Positions 47,696 to 60,037 of a stretch of DNA of 64,000 bases are shown here, one piece after another. Within the stretch, counting starts at the first letter, position 1. Each line of letters opens with the position of its first letter. The DNA comes from Rhipicephalus microplus (Eukaryota > Arthropoda > Arachnida > Ixodida > Ixodidae), in the NCBI RefSeq assembly GCF_043290135.1, contig NC_134701.1, positions 7,222,001 to 7,286,000 on the forward strand, written 5' to 3'. The notes beneath the pieces are model-generated. The model saw only the letters and a program-made list of their open reading frames with translations. It made no database searches and was not told the DNA's origin. Made by a program: the position numbers and the translations under genes.

Positions 47696-50301
47696 TTTAA
47701 CACCCCCTCCTACAACCACGTTAACCAATTTAGCCATCGACCCAAGTAAGTCGCAATTTAACACCCCATTTCACAACCACGTTAACCAATTTAGCCATCG
47801 ACCCAAGTAAGTCGCACTTTAACACCCCGTTAACCAACTATATGCTCCGCATCCTCCTCAGTGTTCCCCCGAGGGAAGCTGCGGGCAATTTTTTTTCTTT
47901 GGGCTGATAGCGTTGAAGATATGTTCTGATGGTGGTGAGAGTGGAGCAGGACTGTCTCCGTGGCGCAAACGGCTAACACGATCGGCTGTTAACCAAAAGG
48001 TTGGAAGTACAAGCCCTCCCGGGATTGGTGTGTTGCTTTTTTTATTTTGGGCTGATAGCTTTGAAGATATGTTCTGATGGTGGTGAGAGTGGAGCACGAC
48101 TGTCTCCGTGGCGCAATTGGCTAGCACGATCGGCTGTTAACCGAAAGGTTGGAGGTACGAGCCCACCCGGTGGTGGTGCGGCGCTTTTTTTTGGGCTGAT
48201 AGCTTTGAAGATATGTTCTGATGGTGGTGAGAGTGGAGCACGACTGTCTCCATGGCGCAATTGGCTATTCGATCGGCTGTTAACTGAAAGGTTTGAGGTT
48301 CGAGCCAATCCGGGAGTGGTGTGTTGCTTGTTTTATTTTGGGCAGATAGCTTTGAAGATATGTAATGATGGTGGTGAGAGTGGAGCACGACTGTCTCCGT
48401 GGCGCAATTGGCTAGCGCGATCGGCTGTTAACCGAAAGGTTGGAGGTACGAGCCCACCCGGTGGTGGTGTGGCGCTTCTTTTTCTTTGGGCTGATAGCTT
48501 TGAAGATATGTTCTGATAGTGGTGAGAGTGGAGCACGACTGTCTCCATGGCGCAATTGGCTATTCGATCGGCTGTTAACTGAAAGGTTTGAGGTTCGAGC
48601 CCTTCCGGGAGTGGTGCGGCGCTTTTTTTTCTTTGGGCTGATAGCTTTGAAGAAATGTTCTGATGGTGGTGAGAGTTGAGCACGTCTGTCTCCGTGGCGC
48701 AATTGGCTAGCGCGGTCGGCTGTTAACCGAAAGGTTGGAGGTTCCAGCCCTCCCGGGAGTGGTTTGTTGCTTTTTTTGGGCTGATAGCTTAGAAGATATG
48801 TTCTGATGGTGGTGAGAGTGGAGCACGAGTGTCTCCGTGGCGCAATTTGCTCGCGCGATCGGCTGTTAACCGAAAGTTTGGAGGTACCAGCCCACACGGT
48901 CGTGGTCCGGCACTTTTTTTTTCTTTGGACTGATAGCTCTGAAGAAATGTTCTGACGGTGGTGAGAGTGGAGCACGACTGTCTCCGTGGCGCTATTGGCT
49001 ATGTGAAAGGCTGTTAACTGGAAGGTTGGAGGTTCGAGCCCTCCCGGGAGTGGTGTGTTGCTTTTTTTGGGCTGATAGCTTTGAAGATATGTTCTGATGG
49101 TGGTGAGAGTGGAGCAGGACTGTCGCCGTGGCGCAATAGGCTAGCGCGATCGGTTGTTAACCGAAAGGTTGGAGGTACGAGCCCACCCGGTGGTGGTGCG
49201 GCGCTTTTTTTCTTCTGGCTGATAGCTCTGAAGAAATGTTCTGGCGGTGGTGAGAGTGGAGCACGACTGTCTCCGTGGCGCATTTGGCTAGCGTGATCGG
49301 CTGTTAACCGAAAGGTTGGAGGTACGAGCCCACCCGGTGGAGGTGCGGCGCTTTTTTTCTTTGGGCTGATAGCTTTGAAGATATGTTCTGATGGTGATGA
49401 GAGTGGAGCACGAGTGTCTCCGTGGCGCAATTGGCTATGCGAAAGGCTGTTAACCGGAAGGTTGGAGGTTCGAGCCCTCCCGGTGCTGGTGCGGCGCTTT
49501 TTTTTCTTTGGGCTGATAGCTTTGAAGATATGTTCTCATGGTGGTGAGAGTGGAGCAGGACTGTCTCCGTGGCGCAATGGGCTAGCGCGATCGGCTGTTA
49601 ACCGAAAGGTTGGAGGTTCGAGCCCTCCCGGGAGTGGTGTGTTGCTTTTTTTATTTTGGGCTGATAGCTTTGAAAATATGTTCTGATGGTGGTGAGTGTG
49701 GAGCAGGACATTCTTCGTGGCGCAATTGGCTAGCGCGATCGGCTGTTAACCGAAAGGTTGGAGGTACGAGCCTACCCGGTGGAGGTGCGGCGCTTTTTTT
49801 TCTTTGGGCTGATAGCTTTGAAGATATGTTCTGATGGTGGTGAGAGTGGAGCACGACTGTCTCCGTGGCGCAATTGACTAGCGCGATCGGCTGTTAACCG
49901 AGAGGTTGGAAGTTGGAGCCCACCCGGTGGTGGTGCGGCGATTTTTTTCCTTTTGGCTGATAGCTCTGAAGAAATGTTCTGACGGTGGTGAGAGTGGAGC
50001 ACGACTGTCTCCATGGCGCTATTGGCTAGCGCGATCGGCTGTTAACCGAAAGGTTGGAGGTTCGAGCCCACCCGGTGGTGGTACGGCGCTTTTTTTCTTT
50101 GGGCTGAAAGGTTTGAAGATGTGTTCTGATGGTGGTAAGAGTGGAGCACGACTGTCTCCGTGGCGCAATTGGCTAGCGCGATCGGCTGTTAACCGAAAGG
50201 TTGGAGGTTCGTGCCCTCCCGGGAGTGGTGTGTTGCTTTTTTTATTTTGGGCTGATAGCTTTGAAAATATGTTCTGATGGTGGTGAGTGTGGAGCAGGAC
50301 T

Positions 50302-50375
50302 GTCTCCGTGACGCAATTGGCTAGCGCGATCGGCTGTAAACCGAAAGGTTGGAGGTACGAGCCTACCCGGTGGAG
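50302..50375 (+). tRNA. tRNA-like unit with Tyr anticodon GTA
   Basis: GTA is at 50336-50338. The T arm GGAGG-TACGAGC-CTACC is followed by CGGTGGAG. Confidence 0.5.
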
Positions 50376-51483
50376 GTGCGGCGCTTTTTTTTCTTTGGGC
50401 TGATAGCTTTGAAGATATGTTCTGATGGTGGTGAGAGTGGAGTACGACTGTCTCCCTGGCGCAATCGGCTAACGCGATCGGCTGTTAACCGGAAGGTTGG
50501 AGGTACGAGCCCTCCAGGGAGTGGTGTGTTGCTTTTTTTATTTTGGGCTGATAGCTTTGAAGATATGTTCTGATGGTGAGGAGAGTGGAGCACGACTGTC
50601 TCCGTGGCGCAATTGGCTAGCGCGATCGGCTGTTAACCGAAAGGTTGGAGGTACGAGCCCACCCGGTGGTGGTGCGGCGCTTTTTTTTCTTTAGGCTGAT
50701 AGCTTTGAAGATATGTTCTGATGGTGGTGAGAGTGGAGCACGACTGTCTCCATGGCGCAATTGGCTATTCGATCGGCTGTTAACTGAAAGGTTTTAGGTT
50801 CGAGCCCTTCCGGGAGTGGTGTGTTGCTTTTTTATTTTGGGCTGATAGCTTTGAAGATATGTAATGATGGTGGTGAGAGTGGAGCACGACTGTCTCCGTG
50901 GCGCAATTGGCTAGCGCGATTGGCGGTTAACCGAAAGGTTGGAGGTACGAGCCCACCCGGTGGTGGTGCGGCGCTTTTTTTTCTTTGGGCTGATAGCTTT
51001 GAAGATATGTTCTGATGGTGTTGAGAATGGAGCAGGACTGTCTCCGTGGCGCAATGGGCTAGCGCGATCGGCTGTTAACCGAAAGGTTGGAGGTTCGAGC
51101 CCTCCCGGGAGTGGTGTGTTGCTTTTTTTATTTTGGGCTGATAGCTTTGAAAATATGTTCTGATGGTGGTGAGTGTGGAGCAGGACATTCTTCGTGGCGC
51201 AATTGGCTAGCGCGATCGGCTGTTAACCGAAAGGTTGGAGGTACGAGCCTACCCGGTGGAGGTGCGGCGCTTTTTTTTCTTTGGGCTGATAGCTTTGAAG
51301 ATATGTTCTGATGGTGGTGAGAGTGGAGCACGACTGTCTCCGTGGCGCAATTGACTAGCGCGATCGGCTGTTAACCGAGAGGTTGGAAGTTGGAGCCCAC
51401 CCGGTGGTGGTGCGGCGATTTTTTTCCTTTTGGCTGATAGCTCTGAAGAAATGTTCTGACGGTGGTGAGAGTGGAGCACGACT

Positions 51484-51555
51484 GTCTCCATGGCGCAATT
51501 GGCTATGCGATCGGCTGTCAACTGAAAGGTTGGAGGTTCGAGTCCCGCGGGAGTG
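51484..51555 (+). pseudogene. GTC unit with damaged T arm
   Basis: GTC is at 51517-51519. The T arm reads GGAGG-TTCGAGT-CCCGCGGGAG: bases have been lost relative to CCTCCCGGGAG, so the 3' T-stem strand is broken. Confidence 0.5.
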
Positions 51556-52368
51556 GTGTATTGCTTTTTTTTCTTTGGGCTGATAGCTTTGAAGATGTGT
51601 TCTGATGGTGGTAAGAGTGGAGCACGACTGTCTCCGTGGCGCAATTGGCTAGCGCTATCGGCTGTTAACCGAAAGGTTGGAGGTTCGGGCCCACCTGGTA
51701 GTGGTGCGGCGCTTTTTTTTCTTTGGGCTGATAGCTTTGAAGATATGTTCTGATGGTGGTGAGAGTGGAGCACGACTGTCTCCGTGGCGCAATTGGCTAG
51801 CGCGATCGGCTGTTAAACGAAAGGTTGGAGGTACGTGCACACCCGGTGGTGGTGCGGCGCTTTTTTTTCTTTGGGCTGATAGCTTTGAAGATATGTTCTG
51901 ATGGTGGTGAGAGTGGAGCAGGACTGTCTCCGTGGCGCAATCGGCTAACGCGATCGGGTGTTAACCGAAAGGTTGGAGGTACGAGCCCTCCCGGGAGTGG
52001 TGTGTTGCTTTTTTTATTTTGGGCTGATAGCTTTGAAGATATGTTCTGATGGTGGTGAGAGTGTAGCACGACTGTCTCCGTTGCGCAATTTGCTAGCGCG
52101 ATCGGCTGTTAACCGAAAGGTTGGAGGTACGAGCCCACCTGGTGGTGGTGCGGCGCTTTTTTTTCTTTGGGCTGATAGCTTTGAAGATATGTTCTGATGG
52201 TGGTGAGAGTGGAGCACGACTGTCTCCATGGCGCAATTGGCTATTCAATCGGCTGTTAACTGAAAGGTTTGAGGTTCGAGCCCTTCCGGGAGTGGTGTGT
52301 TGCTTTTTTTATTTTGGGCTGATAGCTTTGAAGATATGTAATGATGGTGGTGAGAGTGGAGCACGACT

Positions 52369-52442
52369 GTCTCCGTGGCGCAATTGGCTAGCGCGATTGG
52401 CTGGTAACCGAAAGGTTGGAGGTTCGAGCCCTCCCGGGAGTG
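52369..52442 (+). tRNA. tRNA-like unit with Thr anticodon GGT
   Basis: The loop is CTGGTAA with GGT at 52403-52405, a T-to-G change at position 35. The stem strand before it is ATTGG, so a G-U pair faces CCGAA. The T arm and B box are the canonical class B form. Confidence 0.5.
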
Positions 52443-52515
52443 GTGTGTTGCTTTTTTATTTTGGGCTGATAGCTTTTAAAATATGTTCTGATGGTGGTGA
52501 GTGTGGAGCAGGACT

Positions 52516-52589
52516 GTCTCCGTGGCGCAATTGGCTAGCGGGATCGGCTGTAAACCGAAAAGTTGGAGGTACGAGCCTACTCGGTGGAG
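52516..52589 (+). tRNA. tRNA-like unit with Tyr anticodon GTA, GCGGG variant
   Basis: GTA is at 52550-52552. The D stem 3' strand is GCGG and the variable region reads AAGTT, which separates this from the 38658 lineage. Confidence 0.5.
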
Positions 52590-52811
52590 GTGTGGCGCTT
52601 TTTTTTCTTTGGGCTGATAGCTTTGAAGATATGTTCTGATAGTGGTGAGAGTGGAGCAGGACTGTCTCCGTGGCGCAATCGGCTAACGCGATCGGCTGTT
52701 AACCGAAAGGTTGGAGGTACGAGCCCTCCCGGGAGTGGTGTGTTGCTTTTTTTATTTTGGGCTGATAGCTTTGAAGATATGTTCTGATGGTGGTGAGAGT
52801 GGAGCACGACT

Positions 52812-52885
52812 GTCTCCGTGGCGCAATTGGCTAGCGCGATCGGCTATTAACCGAAAGGTTGGAGGTACGAGCCCACCCGGTGGTG
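52812..52885 (+). tRNA. tRNA-like unit with anticodon ATT
   Basis: The loop is CTATTAA with ATT at 52846-52848. A34 would be read as inosine if edited; the body is otherwise the class A Asn type. Confidence 0.45.
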
Positions 52886-53697
52886 GTGCGGCGCTTTTTT
52901 CTCTTTGGGCTGATAGCTTTGAAGATATGTTCTGATGGTGGTGAGAGTAGAGCACGACTGTCTCCATGGCGCAAAGGGCTATTCAATCGGCTGTTAACTG
53001 AAAGGTTTGAGGTTCGAGCCCTTCCGCGAGTGGTGTGTTGCTTTTTTTATTTTGGGCTGATAGCTTTGAAGATATGTAATGATGGTGGTGGGAGTGGAGC
53101 ACGACTGTCTCCGTGGCGCAATTGGCTAGCGCGATCGGCTGTTAACCGAAAGGTTGGAGGTTCGAGCTCTTCCGGGAGTGGTGCGGCGCTTTTTTTTCTT
53201 TGGGCTGATAGCTTTGAAGAAATGTTCTGATGGTGGTGAGAGTTGAGCACGTCTGTCTCCGTGACGCAATTGGCTAGCGCGGTCGGCTGTTAACCGAAAG
53301 GTTGGAGGTTCGAGCCCTCCCGGGAGTAGTGTGTTGCTTTTTTTATTTTTTGCACATAGCTTTGAAAATATAATTTGATGGTGTGAGTGTGGAGCAGGAC
53401 TGTCTGCGTGACGCAATTGGCTAGCTCGATCGGCTGTTAACCGAAAGGTTGGAGGTACGAGCCCACCCGGTGGAGTTGCGGCGCTTTTTTTTCTTTGGAC
53501 TGATAGCTTTGAAGATATGTCCTGATGGTGGTGAGAGTGGAGCAGGACTGTCTCCGTGGCGCAATCGGCTAACGCGATCGGGTGTTAACCGAAAGGTTGG
53601 AGGTTCGCGCCCTCCCGGCAGTGGTGTGTTGCTTTTTTTATTTTGGGCTGATAGCTTTGAAAATATGTTCTGATGGTGGTGAGTGTGGAGCAGGACT

Positions 53698-53771
53698 GTC
53701 TCCGTGACGCAATTGGCTAGCGCGATCGGCTGTAAACCGAAAGGTTGGAGGTACGAGCCTACCCGGTGGAG
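53698..53771 (+). tRNA. tRNA-like unit with Tyr anticodon GTA
   Basis: GTA is at 53732-53734. It is the 3,396-bp copy of the unit at 50302. Confidence 0.5.
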
Positions 53772-54878
53772 GTGCGGCGCTTTTTTTTCTTTGGGCTGAT
53801 AGCTTTGAAGATATGTTCTGATGGTGGTGAGAGTGGAGCACGACTGTCTCCCTGGCGCAATCGGCTAACGTGATCGGCTGTTAACCGGAAGGTTGGAGGT
53901 ACGAGCCCTCCAGGGAGTGGTGTGTTGCTTTTTTTATTTTGGGCTGATAGCTTTGAAGATATGTTCTGATGGTGAGGAGAGTGGAGCACGACTGTCTCCG
54001 TGGCGCAATTGGCTAGCGCGATCGGCTGTTAACCGAAAGGTTGGAGGTACGAGCCCACCCGGTGGTGGTGCGGCGCTTTTTTTTCTTTAGGCTGATAGCT
54101 TTGAAGATATGTTCTGATGGTGGTGAGAGTGGAGCACGACTGTCTCCATGGCGCAATTGGCTATTCGATCGGCTGTTAACTGAAAGGTTTGAGGTTCGAG
54201 CCCTTCCGGGAGTGGTGTGTTGCTTTTTTATTTTGGGCTGATAGCTTTGAAGATATGTAATGATGGTGGTGAGAGTGGAGCACGACTGTCTCCGTGGCGC
54301 AATTGGCTAGCGCGATTGGCGGTTAACCGAAAGGTTGGAGGTACGAGCCCACCCGGTGGTGGTGCGGCGCTTTTTTTTCTTTGGGCTGATAGCTTTGAAG
54401 ATATGTTCTGATGGTGTTGAGAGTGGAGCAGGACTGTCTCCGTGGCGCAATGGGCTAGCGCGATCGGCTGTTAACCGAAAGGTTGGAGGTTCGAGCCCTC
54501 CCGGGAGTGGTGTGTTGCTTTTTTTATTTTGGGCTGATAGCTTTGAAAATATGTTCTGATGGTGGTGAGTGTGGAGCAGGACATTCTTCGTGGCGCAATT
54601 GGCTAGCGCGATCGGCTGTTAACCGAAAGGTTGGAGGTACGAGCCTACCCGGTGGAGGTGCGGCGCTTTTTTTTCTTTGGGCTGATAGCTTTGAAGATAT
54701 GTTCTGATGGTGGTGAGAGTGGAGCACGACTGTCTCCGTGGCGCAATTGACTAGCGCGATCGGCTGTTAACCGAGAGGTTGGAAGTTGGAGCCCACCCGG
54801 TGGTGGTGCGGCGATTTTTTTCTTTTGGCTGATAGCTCTGAAGAAATGTTCTGACGGTGGTGAGAGTGGAGCACGACT

Positions 54879-54950
54879 GTCTCCATGGCGCAATTGGCTA
54901 TGCGATCGGCTGTCAACTGAAAGGTTGGAGGTTCGAGTCCCGCGGGAGTG
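54879..54950 (+). pseudogene. GTC unit with damaged T arm
   Basis: GTC is at 54912-54914. It shares the CCCGCGGGAG lesion of the unit at 51484, carried by the 3,396-bp block duplication. Confidence 0.5.
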
Positions 54951-55763
54951 GTGTATTGCTTTTTTTTCTTTGGGCTGATAGCTTTGAAGATGTGTTCTGA
55001 TGGTGGTAAGAGTGGAGCACGACTGTCTCCGTGGCGCAATTGGCTAGCGCTATCGGCTGTTAACCGAAAGGTTGGAGGTTCGGGCCCACCTGGTAGTGGT
55101 GCGGCGCTTTTTTTTCTTTGGGCTGATAGCTTTGAAGATATGTTCTGATGGTGGTGAGAGTGGAGCACGACTGTCTCCGTGGCGCAATTGGCTAGCGCGA
55201 TCGGCTGTTAAACGAAAGGTTGGAGGTACGTGCACACCCGGTGGTGGTGCGGCGCTTTTTTTTCTTTGGGCTGATAGCTTTGAAGATATGTTCTGATGGT
55301 GGTGAGAGTGGAGCAGGACTGTCTCCGTGGCGCAATCGGCTAACGCGATCGGGTGTTAACCGAAAGGTTGGAGGTACGAGCCCTCCCGGGAGTGGTGTGT
55401 TGCTTTTTTTATTTTGGGCTGATAGCTTTGAAGATATGTTCTGATGGTGGTGAGAGTGTAGCACGACTGTCTCCGTGGCGCAATTTGCTAGCGCGATCGG
55501 CTGTTAACCGAAAGGTTGGAGGTACGAGCCCACCTGGTGGTGGTGCGGCGCTTTTTTTTCTTTGGGCTGATAGCTTTGAAGATATGTTCTGATGGTGGTG
55601 AGAGTGGAGCACGACTGTCTCCATGGCGCAATTGGCTATTCGATCGGCTGTTAACTGAAAGGTTTGAGGTTCGAGCCCTTCCGGGAGTGGTGTGTTGCTT
55701 TTTTTATTTTGGGCTGATAGCTTTGAAGATATGTAATGATGGTGGTGAGAGTGGAGCACGACT

Positions 55764-55837
55764 GTCTCCGTGGCGCAATTGGCTAGCGCGATTGGCTGGT
55801 AACCGAAAGGTTGGAGGTTCGAGCCCTCCCGGGAGTG
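55764..55837 (+). tRNA. tRNA-like unit with Thr anticodon GGT
   Basis: GGT is at 55798-55800. It is the 3,395-bp copy of the unit at 52369. Confidence 0.5.
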
Positions 55838-55910
55838 GTGTGTTGCTTTTTTATTTTGGGCTGATAGCTTTTAAAATATGTTCTGATGGTGGTGAGTGTG
55901 GAGCAGGACT

Positions 55911-55984
55911 GTCTCCGTGGCGCAATTGGCTAGCGGGATCGGCTGTAAACCGAAAAGTTGGAGGTACGAGCCTACTCGGTGGAG
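55911..55984 (+). tRNA. tRNA-like unit with Tyr anticodon GTA, GCGGG variant
   Basis: GTA is at 55945-55947. It is the 3,395-bp copy of the unit at 52516. Confidence 0.5.
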
Positions 55985-56206
55985 GTGCGGCGCTTTTTTT
56001 TCTTTGGGCTGATAGCTTTGAAGATATGTTCTGATAGTGGTGAGAGTGGAGCAGGACTGTCTCCGTGGCGCAATCGGCTAACGCGATCGGCTGTTAACCG
56101 AAAGGTTGGAGGTACGAGCCCTCCCGGGAGTGGTGTGTTGCTTTTTTTATTTTGGGCTGATAGCTTTGAAGATATGTTCTGATGGTGGTGAGAGTGGAGC
56201 ACGACT

Positions 56207-56280
56207 GTCTCCGTGGCGCAATTGGCTAGCGCGATCGGCTAATAACCGAAAGGTTGGAGGTACGAGCCCACCCGGTGGTG
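56207..56280 (+). tRNA. tRNA-like unit with Ile anticodon AAT
   Basis: The loop is CTAATAA with AAT at 56241-56243. Compared with its block siblings at 52812 and 59743 (ATT) it has one more substitution, so two steps from GTT are recorded in related copies. Confidence 0.45.
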
Positions 56281-57821
56281 GTGCGGCGCTTTTTTCTCTT
56301 TGGGCTGATAGCTTTGAAGATATGTTCTGATGGTGGTGAGAGTAGAGCACGACTGTCTCCATGGCGCAAAGGGCTATTCAATCGGCTGTTAACTGAAAGG
56401 TTTGAGGTTCGAGCCCTTCCGCGAGTGGTGTGTTGCTTTTTTTATTTTGGGCTGATAGCTTTGAAGATATGTAATGATGGTGGTGGGAGTGGAGCACGAC
56501 TGTCTCCGTGGCGCAATTGGCTAGCGCGATCGGCTGTTAACCGAAAGGTTGGAGGTTCGAGCTCTTCGGGAGTGGTGCGGCGCTTTTTTTTCTTTGGGCT
56601 GATAGCTTTGAAGAAATGTTCTGATGGTGGTGAGAGTTGAGCACGTCTGTCTCCGTGACGCAATTGGCTAGCGCGGTCGGCTGTTAACCGAAAGGTTGGA
56701 GGTTCGAGCCCTCCCGGGAGTAGTGTGTTGCTTTTTTTATTTTTTGCACATAGCTTTGAAAATATAATTTGATGGTGTGAGTGTGGAACAGGACTGTCTG
56801 CGTGACGCAATTGGCTAGCTCGATCGGCTGTTAACCGAAAGGTTGGAGGTACGAGCCCACTCGGTGGAGGTGCGGCGCTTTTTTTCTTTGGACTGATAGC
56901 TTTGAAGATATGTCCTGATGGTGGTGAGAGTGGAGCACGACTGTCTCCGTGGCGCAATCGGCTAGCGCGATCGACTGTTAACCGAGAGGTTGGAGGTTCG
57001 AGCCCACCCGGTGGTGGTGCGGCGATTTTTTTCCTTTGGGCTGATAGCTCTGAAAAAATGTTCAGACGGTGGTGAGAGTGGAGCACGGCTGTCTTCATGG
57101 CGCAAGTGGCTATGCGATCGGCTGTTAACTGAAAAGTTGGAGGTTCCAGCCCTCCCGGGAGTGGTTTGTTGCTTTTTTTGGGCTGATTGCTTAGAAGACA
57201 TGTTCTGATGGTGGTGAGAGTGGAGCACGACTGTCTCCGTGGCGCAATTTGCTAGCGCGATCGGCTGTTAACCGAAAGGTTGGAGGTACGAGCCCACACG
57301 GTGGTGGTGTGTTGCTTTTTTTATTTTGGGCTGAGAGCTTTGAAGCTATGTTCTCATGTTGGTGAGAGTGGAGCCGACTGTCTCCGTGGCGCAATTGGCT
57401 AGCGCGATCGGCTGTTAACCGAAAGGTTGGAGGTACGAGCCCACCCGGTGGTGGTGTGGCGCTTTTTTTCTTTGGGCTGATAGCTTTGAAGAAATGATCT
57501 GACGGTGGTGAGAGTGGAGCACGACTGTCTCCGTGGCGCTATTGGCTAGCGCGATCGGCTGTTAACCGAAAGGTTGGAGGTTCGAGCCCACCCGGTGGTG
57601 GTGCGGCGGTTTTTTTCTTTGGGCTGAAAGTTTTGAAGATGTGTTCTGATGGTGGTAAGAGTGGAGCACGACTGTCTCCGTGGCGCAATTGGCTAGCGCG
57701 ATCGGCTGTTAACCGAAAGGTTGGAGGTTCGTGCCCTCCCGGGAGTGGTGTGTTGCTTTTTTTATTTTGGGCTGATAGCTTTGAAAATATGTTCTGATGG
57801 TGGTGAGTGTGGAGCAGGACT

Positions 57822-57895
57822 GTCTCCGTGACGCAATTGGCTAGCGCGATCGGCTGTAAACCGAAAGGTTGGAGGTACGAGCCTACCCGGTGGTG
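57822..57895 (+). tRNA. tRNA-like unit with Tyr anticodon GTA
   Basis: GTA is at 57856-57858. The unit ends CTACC-CGGTGGTG instead of CGGTGGAG, which marks a junction between two higher-order copies. Confidence 0.5.
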
Positions 57896-58413
57896 GTGCG
57901 GCGCTTTTTTTTCTTTGGGCTGATAGCTTTGAAGATATGTTCTGATGGTGTTGAGAGTGGAGCAGGACTGTCTCCGTGGCGCAATGGGCTAGCGCGATCG
58001 GCTGTTAACCGAAAGGTTGGAGGTTCGAGCCCTCCCGGGAGTGGTGTGTTGCTTTTTTTATTTTGGGCTGATAGCTTTGAAAATATGTTCTGATGGTGGT
58101 GAGTGTGGAGCAGGACATTCTTCGTGGCGCAATTGGCTAGCGCGATCGGCTGTTAACCGAAAGGTTGGAGGTACGAGCCTACCCGGTGGAGGTGCGGCGC
58201 TTTTTTTTCTTTGGGCTGATAGCTTTGAAGATATGTTCTGATGGTGGTGAGAGTGGAGCACGACTGTCTCCGTGGCGCAATTGGCTAGCGCGATCGGCTG
58301 TTAACCGAGAGGTTGGAAGTTGGAGCCCACCCGGTGGTGGTGCGGCGATTTTTTTCCTTTTGGCTGATAGCTCTGAAGAAATGTTCTGACGGTGGTGAGA
58401 GTGGAGCACGACT

Positions 58414-58485
58414 GTCTCCATGGCGCAATTGGCTATGCGATCGGCTGTCAACTGAAAGGTTGGAGGTTCGAGTCCCGCGGGAGTG
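58414..58485 (+). pseudogene. GTC unit with damaged T arm
   Basis: GTC is at 58447-58449. It has the same CCCGCGGGAG lesion and lies 3,535 bp after the previous copy. Confidence 0.5.
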
Positions 58486-59298
58486 GTGTATTGCTTTTTT
58501 TTCCTTGGGCTGATAGCTTTGAAGATGTGTTCTGATGGTGGTAAGAGTGGAGCACGACTGTCTCCGTGGCGCAATTGGCTAGCGCTATCGGCTGTTAACC
58601 GAAAGGTTGGAGGTTCGGGCCCACCTGGTAGTGGTGCGGCGCTTTTTTTTCTTTGGGCTGATAGCTTTGAAGATATGTTCTGATGGTGGTGAGAGTGGAG
58701 CACGACTGTCTCCGTGGCGCAATTGGCTAGCGCGATCGGCTGTTAAACGAAAGGTTGGAGGTACGTGCACACCCGGTGGTGGTGCGGCGCTTTTTTTTCT
58801 TTGGGCTGATAGCTCTGAAGATATGTTCTGATGGTGGTGAGAGTGGAGCAGGACTGTCTCCGTGGCGCAATCGGCTAACGCGATCGGGTGTTAACCGAAA
58901 GGTTGGAGGTACGAGCCCTCCCGGGAGTGGTGTGTTGCTTTTTTTATTTTGGGCTGATAGCTTTGAAGATATGTTCTGATGGTGGTGAGAGTGTAGCACG
59001 ACTGTCTCCGTGGCGCAATTTGCTAGCGCGATCGGCTGTTAACCGAAAGGTTGGAGGTACGAGCCCACCTGGTGGTGGTGCGGCGCTTTTTTTTCTTTCG
59101 GCTGATAGCTTTGAAGATATGTTCTGATGGTGGTGAGAGTGGAGCACGACTGTCTCCATGGCGCAATTGGCTATTCGATCGGCTGTTAACTGAAAGGTTT
59201 GAGGTTCGAGCCCTTCCGGGAGTGGTGTGTTGCTTTTTTTATTTTGGGCTGATAGCTTTGAAGATATGTAATGATGGTGGTGAGAGTGGAGCACGACT

Positions 59299-59372
59299 GT
59301 CTCCGTGGCGCAATTGGCTAGCGCGATTGGCTGGTAACCGAAAGGTTGGAGGTTCGAGCCCTCCCGGGAGTG
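59299..59372 (+). tRNA. tRNA-like unit with Thr anticodon GGT
   Basis: GGT is at 59333-59335. It is the third copy, 3,535 bp further on. Confidence 0.5.
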
Positions 59373-59445
59373 GTGTGTTGCTTTTTTATTTTGGGCTGAT
59401 AGCTTTTAAAATATGTTCTGATGGTGGTGAGTGTGGAGCAGGACT

Positions 59446-59519
59446 GTCTCCGTGGCGCAATTGGCTAGCGGGATCGGCTGTAAACCGAAAAGTTGGAGGT
59501 ACGAGCCTACTCGGTGGAG
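59446..59519 (+). tRNA. tRNA-like unit with Tyr anticodon GTA, GCGGG variant
   Basis: GTA is at 59480-59482. It is the 3,535-bp copy of the unit at 55911. Confidence 0.5.
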
Positions 59520-59742
59520 GTGCGGCGCTTTTTTTTCTTTGGGCTGATAGCTTTGAAGATATGTTCTGATAGTGGTGAGAGTGGAGCAGGACTGTCTCCG
59601 TGGCGCAATCGGCTAACGCGATCGGCTGTTAACCGAAAGGTTGGAGGTACGAGCCCTCCCGGGAGTGGTGTGTTGCTTTTTTTTATTTTGGGCTGATAGC
59701 TTTGAAGATATGTTCTGATGGTAGTGAGAGTGGAGCACGACT

Positions 59743-59816
59743 GTCTCCGTGGCGCAATTGGCTAGCGCGATCGGCTATTAACCGAAAGGTTGGAGGTACG
59801 AGCCCACCCGGTGGTG
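59743..59816 (+). tRNA. tRNA-like unit with anticodon ATT
   Basis: ATT is at 59777-59779. It is the block copy of the unit at 52812; the middle copy of the block (56207) has mutated further to AAT. Confidence 0.45.
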
Positions 59817-60037
59817 GTGCGGCGCTTTTTTCTCTTTGGGCTGATAGCTTTGAAGATATGTTCTGATGGTGGTGAGAGTAGAGCACGACTGTCTCCATGG
59901 CGCAAAGGGCTATTCAATCGGCTGTTAACTGAAAGGTTTGAGGTTCGAGCCCTTCCGCGAGTGGTGTGTTGCTTTTTTTATTTTGGGCTGATAGCTTTGA
60001 AGATATGTAATGATGGTGGTGGGAGTGGAGCACGACT

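Larger units (their letters stand above)
47207..47888 (+). mobile_element. 682-bp island, copy 4
   Basis: All landmarks lie at +11,946 relative to copy 1. The left flank reads GTGTGGCGCTTTTT. The frame encodes W in place of C near its end (GCATACGTGGGTACG). The right flank again carries GCGCAAACGGCTAAC. Confidence 0.6.

Noticed and set aside
52369..52442. Genuine tRNA-Thr, tRNA-Asp or tRNA-Tyr genes among the variants
   Set aside because: Outside the anticodon the bodies are the same as the Asn-like units, including G73. They are anticodon mutants, and a functional isotype change is not supported.
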